A stretch of 60,373 nucleotides of DNA from the NCBI RefSeq assembly GCF_000153105.1, contig NZ_CH672376.1, positions 1,840,052-1,900,424 of the forward strand, in the 5' to 3' direction. The notes beneath the pieces were generated by a model, which had not been told where the DNA came from, did no database searches, and was given only the letters and a program-made list of their open reading frames with translations. The position numbers and the translations under genes were made by a program. Below, one piece after another: positions 56,102 through 60,373 of this stretch; the stretch's first letter is position 1, and the number at the start of each line of letters is the position of its first letter. The DNA is from Blastopirellula marina DSM 3645. Its GTDB lineage: Bacteria; Planctomycetota; Planctomycetia; Pirellulales; Pirellulaceae.

Positions 56102-57202
56102 TTAATTTGATTTCTTACCAAAGCAGTAGACGTTGCCGTCATCGCTGGCGATCAGCAACTTGCCGTCACTGACCGCGGGGCCGCCGGTGAAACTTCCGCC
56201 GGCTTCATAGCTCCATGCTGCGGAGCCGTCGCTGATTTTCAAGCCGTAAACTTTTCCGTCGGACGAACCAAAGTAAACCTTGTCGCCGGCGATGACCGGC
56301 GAACTGTCGATCCGTCCGCGGGTCGGAAACGTCCAAAGCTGCTTACCATTGGTCATATCGACGGCGGCGACACGCTTGTTGCGTCCGCCGATGATCGCCA
56401 GTTGGGCGGTGACGGCGGCGCTGGCGCGAAACGCCTGGCGTCCGCGGTCGTCTTCGTAGGTCCAACTGACTTTGGCTTGTTTCCAGTCGATGCCGTACAG
56501 CGTACCCCCTTCGGTCCCAAAAACGACCAAGTCGCCTTGGACGGCGGGAGTGCTGCCGGTCGGTGCGTCAATCGGTACGTTGGCTGCGCTGACGCCTTTG
56601 TCGAGATCGATGATGTGTAGTTTCGAGTCGCAGCCGGCGACAAAGCCGCGGTTTTCGACGATGGTCGGCATGCAGCGGATTTGATCGGCGATCTCGTATT
56701 TCCAAACCAACTTGCCATCGGCCGCAGTCAGACAATAGAGGGTCGCGTCTTGCGAGCCGATCAGCAGTTTGTCTTGATAAAAGTTGACGCTGCCGTTGAT
56801 CTCGGCGCCGGTTTCATAGGTCCACAAAACGTCGCCGGTCTTGGCGCTAAGACAATGGAGCAGACCGTCCATATCTCCCAGATAAACCTTGCCGTCGCGA
56901 TAGGCGGGCGAACCATAGAAGCCGGTGTCGATCGACTTTTTCCAGATCTCTTTGCCGTCCGCCAAATTCAACGCGTAGATCGCACCATCCAAATCGCCGA
57001 TATATACGACGTTGTCGACGATGGCCGGGGTCCCCTCGAAGGCGCCTTTTTCGACCGAGTACGTCCAGAGCAACTCTAGATCGACCGGCAACGATTCGGC
57101 TGCAACTCCGCTTGCGACCGGATTCGCCCGGAAAAGGGGCCAATCGGCCTGGAGCGGCGCACAGCAAAACGCGATGATCAGCGCAGGCAAAATGCGAGAC
57201 AT
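56102..57202 (-). CDS. PQQ-like beta-propeller (BamB-like) exported protein
   Basis: The 366-residue precursor has a signal peptide (LPALIIAFCCAPLQA) and seven or eight repeats of the PQQ-enzyme/BamB type, for example GDLDGAIYALNLADGKEIWK, GDMDGLLHCLSAKTGDVLW and GSSDGKVYGLKISDGSAAW. It should be a soluble periplasmic propeller. No quinoprotein catalytic residues are evident, so a scaffold or sensor role is likelier. ATG 57202 fits the signal peptide; a frame 25 codons longer lacks support. It is the first gene before the radical SAM operon (45 bp) and may be cotranscribed. Confidence 0.86.
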   Translation of the reverse strand: MSRILPALIIAFCCAPLQADWPLFRANPVASGVAAESLPVDLELLWTYSVEKGAFEGTPAIVDNVVYIGDLDGAIYALNLADGKEIWKKSIDTGFYGSPAYRDGKVYLGDMDGLLHCLSAKTGDVLWTYETGAEINGSVNFYQDKLLIGSQDATLYCLTAADGKLVWKYEIADQIRCMPTIVENRGFVAGCDSKLHIIDLDKGVSAANVPIDAPTGSTPAVQGDLVVFGTEGGTLYGIDWKQAKVSWTYEDDRGRQAFRASAAVTAQLAIIGGRNKRVAAVDMTNGKQLWTFPTRGRIDSSPVIAGDKVYFGSSDGKVYGLKISDGSAAWSYEAGGSFTGGPAVSDGKLLIASDDGNVYCFGKKSN

Positions 57203-57441
57203 GGCGTAGAAAGCTCCAGCGGCGGGAAAAGGGATGCGGCAACTCTCTATTCTACCAAAAGCAGACGCTAATGGCACACGCTTGCTCTTCGAGAGCAGTT
57301 TGTAACGATAAGGCTATCAACCAACGGTGCTGATTTTTGGTGAATTTCCCAACATTCGGGCAAAACTGAGCTATTCGCGACGAACTACCCCCGTCCAGTG
57401 GCGTAAATTGGCGTAATTCAGGAGTTTCCCTCACCGCACTG

Positions 57442-58998
57442 ATGGATGCGGTTTTTACTATGAAGCGATTTCCCTTACCTAATTCGTTCTGGATCATTGT
57501 CACGCTGGTGATTATTGGCGCAGGGCTGATCTATTTGCCGTCGATGATCGCATCCTACTATCGCGAAGCGGCCGAATTGGGGGGCACGGCTCAGGTCGCC
57601 TATCTGGTCAGCGTGATCGGTGGAGCGGTCCTGATTATCGGCGCGGCCAGTTGGGTTCTGTATCGTCTGGTGCGGGCCAAACGGTTGAAGACGCAGCGTA
57701 AAGAACGGCGCCAACGCAATCCGAGCCAACTTTCGGCCGACGAGCGCCGCAACGAATTGTCCGAAAATCTCGCGTCGATCGATGACTTTCAAACCGAAGC
57801 AGGGGACGACGATCTGGCCGAGCAACTGGCCCCGTTGCGCGAAAAGCTCGAAATCAAGCTCGATCATCAGCGGTTAGAGATCGTCGCTTTCGGCACGATC
57901 AGCAGCGGGAAGTCGTCGCTGCTTAATGCGCTCGCCGGGCGCAACGCGTTCGCCAGTGAGATCGCCGGCGGCACCACGGTTACGCGCAACGAAATTCCCT
58001 GGGTCGGCGACAATCAGGTGATCCTGGTCGACACGCCGGGGCTGGGCGAAGTTGACGGCGAGACGCGACAGACGATCGCCGCCGAGTCGGCCAAAACGGC
58101 CGACATCATCCTGTTGGTGGTCGATGGCCCGTTGCGTGATTCGGAGTTCCGCTTGCTCGAACTGCTAGGTCAGATGGAAAAGCGGGTGATTATCTGCTTC
58201 AACAAAGAAGACCTCTACAACGACGCCGACCGCGCGAAGCTATTGCAGCAGATCTCGAAACAAGCCGAAGATTTCGTCCGTCGCGAAGATATCGTCTCGG
58301 TCCGTGCTCGAGCGACCACGCGTCGTCGCATCCGTATAGCGGCCGACGGCAGCGAGATCGAAGAAGAAGTTACGGCGCCGGTGGGGATTGAGCCGCTGGC
58401 CAGCCGGATGATGCAGGTCGTCAAAAAGGATGGCAGCGATTTACTGCTGGCCAACTTGCTGCTGCAATCTCGCGGGCTAGTCGACCAAGCGCGCTTGAAG
58501 GTAGAGCAAGCGCTCGATCGCCGCGCCAATCAGATCGTCACCAAATACATGTGGGGAGTCGGCGGCGCTTCGGCCGCGCTCAGTCCAATGCCGTTTGTCG
58601 ATATCGCCGCAGGAATTGCAATTTCGACTAAAATGGTGGTCGACCTGGCGAAAGTTTATAAACAAGACGTTGATATCGACGTTGCGGTCCAACTGATGGG
58701 ACAGTTGGGGAAGAATCTGCTTGGCATCTTGGGGGTGAACATCGCCGTGCCGGCGGTCGCCTCGTTGCTGAAGACGGTTCCCGGCGCCGGATATTTGGCC
58801 GGCGCCGCGCTGCACTTGGTGGTGATGGCGCTGGTGACCCGCTGGATCGGCAACGTCTTTATGGAATACTTCAAACACGAGATGCGCGAGCCGGAGGGGG
58901 GACTTGCCGGTCTGGCCGAGCGCGAATGGCGCCGCGTGACGCAACTCAGTTACCTTCGCCAATTGGTGCAACAGGCCCGCAATCAATATGTCGACTGA
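57442..58998 (+). CDS. Membrane-anchored GTPase, first of a tandem pair
   Basis: The 518-residue protein has two N-terminal membrane segments (about 14-34 and 52-74), a basic linker, a Ras-like GTPase domain at about 140-300 and a DUF697-like helical/hydrophobic C-terminal half. GTPase motifs are FGTISSGKSS (G1), GGTTVTRNE (G2), DTPGLGEVDG (G3) and NKED (G4). The C-terminal half has a hydrophobic VGGASAALSPMPFVDIAAGIA segment also found in the next gene's product. The second gene starts within its last codons (11 bp overlap). An alternative start is ATG 57460. The cellular role is unknown; related YcjF-type proteins are membrane GTPases of unclear function. Confidence 0.88.
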   Translation: MDAVFTMKRFPLPNSFWIIVTLVIIGAGLIYLPSMIASYYREAAELGGTAQVAYLVSVIGGAVLIIGAASWVLYRLVRAKRLKTQRKERRQRNPSQLSADERRNELSENLASIDDFQTEAGDDDLAEQLAPLREKLEIKLDHQRLEIVAFGTISSGKSSLLNALAGRNAFASEIAGGTTVTRNEIPWVGDNQVILVDTPGLGEVDGETRQTIAAESAKTADIILLVVDGPLRDSEFRLLELLGQMEKRVIICFNKEDLYNDADRAKLLQQISKQAEDFVRREDIVSVRARATTRRRIRIAADGSEIEEEVTAPVGIEPLASRMMQVVKKDGSDLLLANLLLQSRGLVDQARLKVEQALDRRANQIVTKYMWGVGGASAALSPMPFVDIAAGIAISTKMVVDLAKVYKQDVDIDVAVQLMGQLGKNLLGILGVNIAVPAVASLLKTVPGAGYLAGAALHLVVMALVTRWIGNVFMEYFKHEMREPEGGLAGLAEREWRRVTQLSYLRQLVQQARNQYVD

Positions 58999-60355
58999 CA
59001 GTTCGCCCGAAACGACCGATCCGCCGCCGCACGTCGATGACGAGCGCTATCAACATGCGCTCGATTCGGTTCGCATTACGCTCGATCGCTTTCGCGGCTG
59101 CTCGGATCAAGAGAAAGACTTGCTGCGCCGCGACCTGCGACAGATGCAAGAGATGGAATCGAAGCTGACCAGCGGCCGCGTCGAGATCGTCGTCTTTGGC
59201 GAAATCAGCACCGGCAAGTCGGCCCTGATCAACGCGATGGTCGGCCAGGCCGTCACCGAAGTTGACGTTCAGGGAGGTTGGACCCGCGAGATTTGGCATG
59301 TCGCTTGGGATGGTTGCGGCTATCGCATTCCGGGACTCGGCAGTAGCGAAGTTGTGCTGATTGATACGCCCGGCATCAACGAAGTGGGCGGCGCTCATCG
59401 CGGCGAGATGGCGCAAGACGCGGCGCGGCGCAGCGACATGCTGCTGTTTGTGACCGACTCGGACTTGAACGAGACCGAATACTCGGCGCTGGTCAGTCTC
59501 GCTGCGGTCAACAAACCGATCATCCTGGTGCTGAACAAGGTTGATCTGTATTCACCCGATCAACGGAAACGCCTGCACGAAGTACTGTCGCAACGTTTGG
59601 ACGGCGTGATCCAGCCGGAGAATATTGTCGAAACGTCGGCCGATCCGCGCGATGTCGAATACATTGTCGAAGCGGCCAACGGCACGACGACCAGTCAATG
59701 GCGCAAGCCGAAGCCGAACATCGAAGCGCTGCAGATGAAAATGCTGGAAGTGCTGGAGCAAGATGGTCTGGCGCTGCTGGCGCTGAACGCGGCGATGTAC
59801 TCGGCCGACAAGTCGGACCGAATCGCATCGCTGAAACTAAAGATTCGCAACGACCGAGCCAATCAGCATATCTGGGGCTACGCGGTGGTGAAAGCGACGA
59901 CCGTCGCGTTCAATCCAGCGCCGATCGCCGACGTGATCGGCGGCGGAGCGGTTGACGTTGCGATGGTCTGGCACTTGGCTCATATCTACGGAATCGAAAT
60001 GACTTGGGCCAACGCCGAGAAGTTGGTCAAGTCGGTCTTTCAAGCCGCCGGCTGGGTAACGCTGGGCGAACTGACGACCCACGCAATCATGTGGAGCCTG
60101 AAAGCGGTGACGCTCGGCTGGGGCTCGGTCCTCACCGTGTTGCCGCAAGGCGCCGCGGCCGGTTATGGATCGTACATCGTTGGTCAGTCGGCCAAGTACT
60201 ACTTTGAGCATGGCGCGTCATGGGGCAGCGAAGGACCGAAGTCGGTCGTGCAAAAGATTCTGGAGAAGACTGACCGCAAGTCGGTGATCCAAAATCTGCG
60301 AGATGAGATTTTGAAGAAGCTGCGGATTAATCAGCATGCGAATCCGAGCAATTAG
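58988..60355 (+). CDS. GTPase, second of a tandem pair
   Basis: The 455-residue protein has GTPase motifs FGEISTGKSA (G1, about residue 73), DTPGINEVGG (G3) and NKVD (G4), and a C-terminal half with hydrophobic AFNPAPIADVIGGGAVDVAMVWHLAHIYG, parallel to the segment in the first GTPase. It lacks the N-terminal membrane spans of the first. Its ATG lies 11 bp inside the preceding gene, so the two are translationally coupled. The pair looks like an ancient duplication that may form a heterodimer. The window ends 18 bp after its stop. Confidence 0.88.
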   Translation: MSTDSSPETTDPPPHVDDERYQHALDSVRITLDRFRGCSDQEKDLLRRDLRQMQEMESKLTSGRVEIVVFGEISTGKSALINAMVGQAVTEVDVQGGWTREIWHVAWDGCGYRIPGLGSSEVVLIDTPGINEVGGAHRGEMAQDAARRSDMLLFVTDSDLNETEYSALVSLAAVNKPIILVLNKVDLYSPDQRKRLHEVLSQRLDGVIQPENIVETSADPRDVEYIVEAANGTTTSQWRKPKPNIEALQMKMLEVLEQDGLALLALNAAMYSADKSDRIASLKLKIRNDRANQHIWGYAVVKATTVAFNPAPIADVIGGGAVDVAMVWHLAHIYGIEMTWANAEKLVKSVFQAAGWVTLGELTTHAIMWSLKAVTLGWGSVLTVLPQGAAAGYGSYIVGQSAKYYFEHGASWGSEGPKSVVQKILEKTDRKSVIQNLRDEILKKLRINQHANPSN

Positions 60356-60373
60356 CAGGACGAAAAACGGGGG

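Overview
The window looks like chromosomal DNA from a planctomycete, most probably of the Pirellulaceae (Blastopirellula-like). This is an inference from gene content, not a database match. The signs are two DUF1559 prepilin-like genes, each followed by a small carboxypeptidase-regulatory-like lipoprotein gene, a peroxidase with an N-terminal LE-x-LE-x-R-x-LFA motif, a DUF4912 protein, many secreted or Tat-like proteins, and dispersed palindromes of a kind I associate with this phylum.

Layout. 1-3.3 kb: a short-chain dehydrogenase and a DJ-1/PfpI enzyme on the minus strand, divergent from a GlxA-type AraC regulator. 3.4-9 kb: comEC, then rpsO and pnp; pnp carries two single-base deletions. 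9-18 kb, plus strand: a cytoplasmic histidine kinase and an NtrC-type sigma-54 activator, mutL, an aroD-aroE fusion, aroK, a prepilin peptidase, an unknown protein and an OmpA-type lipoprotein. 18.4-23.7 kb: hisH and hisA (separated by a palindromic repeat), an EF-G paralogue and an EpsC-type serine acetyltransferase. 23.7-28.5 kb: a complete IS4-family insertion (1388 bp, 10-bp target duplication) that entered the last codons of a YfhO-type membrane protein gene, then a small gene coupled to an FHA-domain gene. 28.7-36.9 kb: the whole F-type ATP synthase operon on the minus strand, with unusual extensions on subunits a, b and c. 36.9-43.9 kb: a long spacer with a promoter and a possible small RNA, a SAP/DUF4912 protein, a Tat-type TIM-barrel epimerase, larE, a DUF1559 plus lipoprotein pair and an archaeal-type phosphoglycerate mutase. 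43.9-48.9 kb: a repeat-rich spacer, an operon of a divergent HSP90 and an overlapping helical-repeat protein, and a secreted phosphoesterase. 49-53 kb: a second DUF1559 plus lipoprotein pair and an animal-type haem peroxidase. 53-57.2 kb, minus strand: a tight operon of a PQQ-like beta-propeller, a HemN/HemW-like radical SAM protein, a GcvH-like lipoyl protein and a two-cluster ferredoxin. 57.4-60.4 kb: two overlapping membrane-associated GTPases of one family.

Most of the window is housekeeping: ATP synthesis, aromatic amino acid and histidine biosynthesis, cysteine synthesis, RNA turnover, mismatch repair and translation. The parts most likely to be under-described are the HSP90/helical-repeat pair (44.8-47.7 kb), the radical SAM/lipoyl-protein/ferredoxin operon (53.2-57.2 kb) and the tandem GTPases (57.4-60.4 kb). 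The most informative genome events are the IS4 insertion that restores its target gene's stop codon, and the doubly frameshifted pnp.
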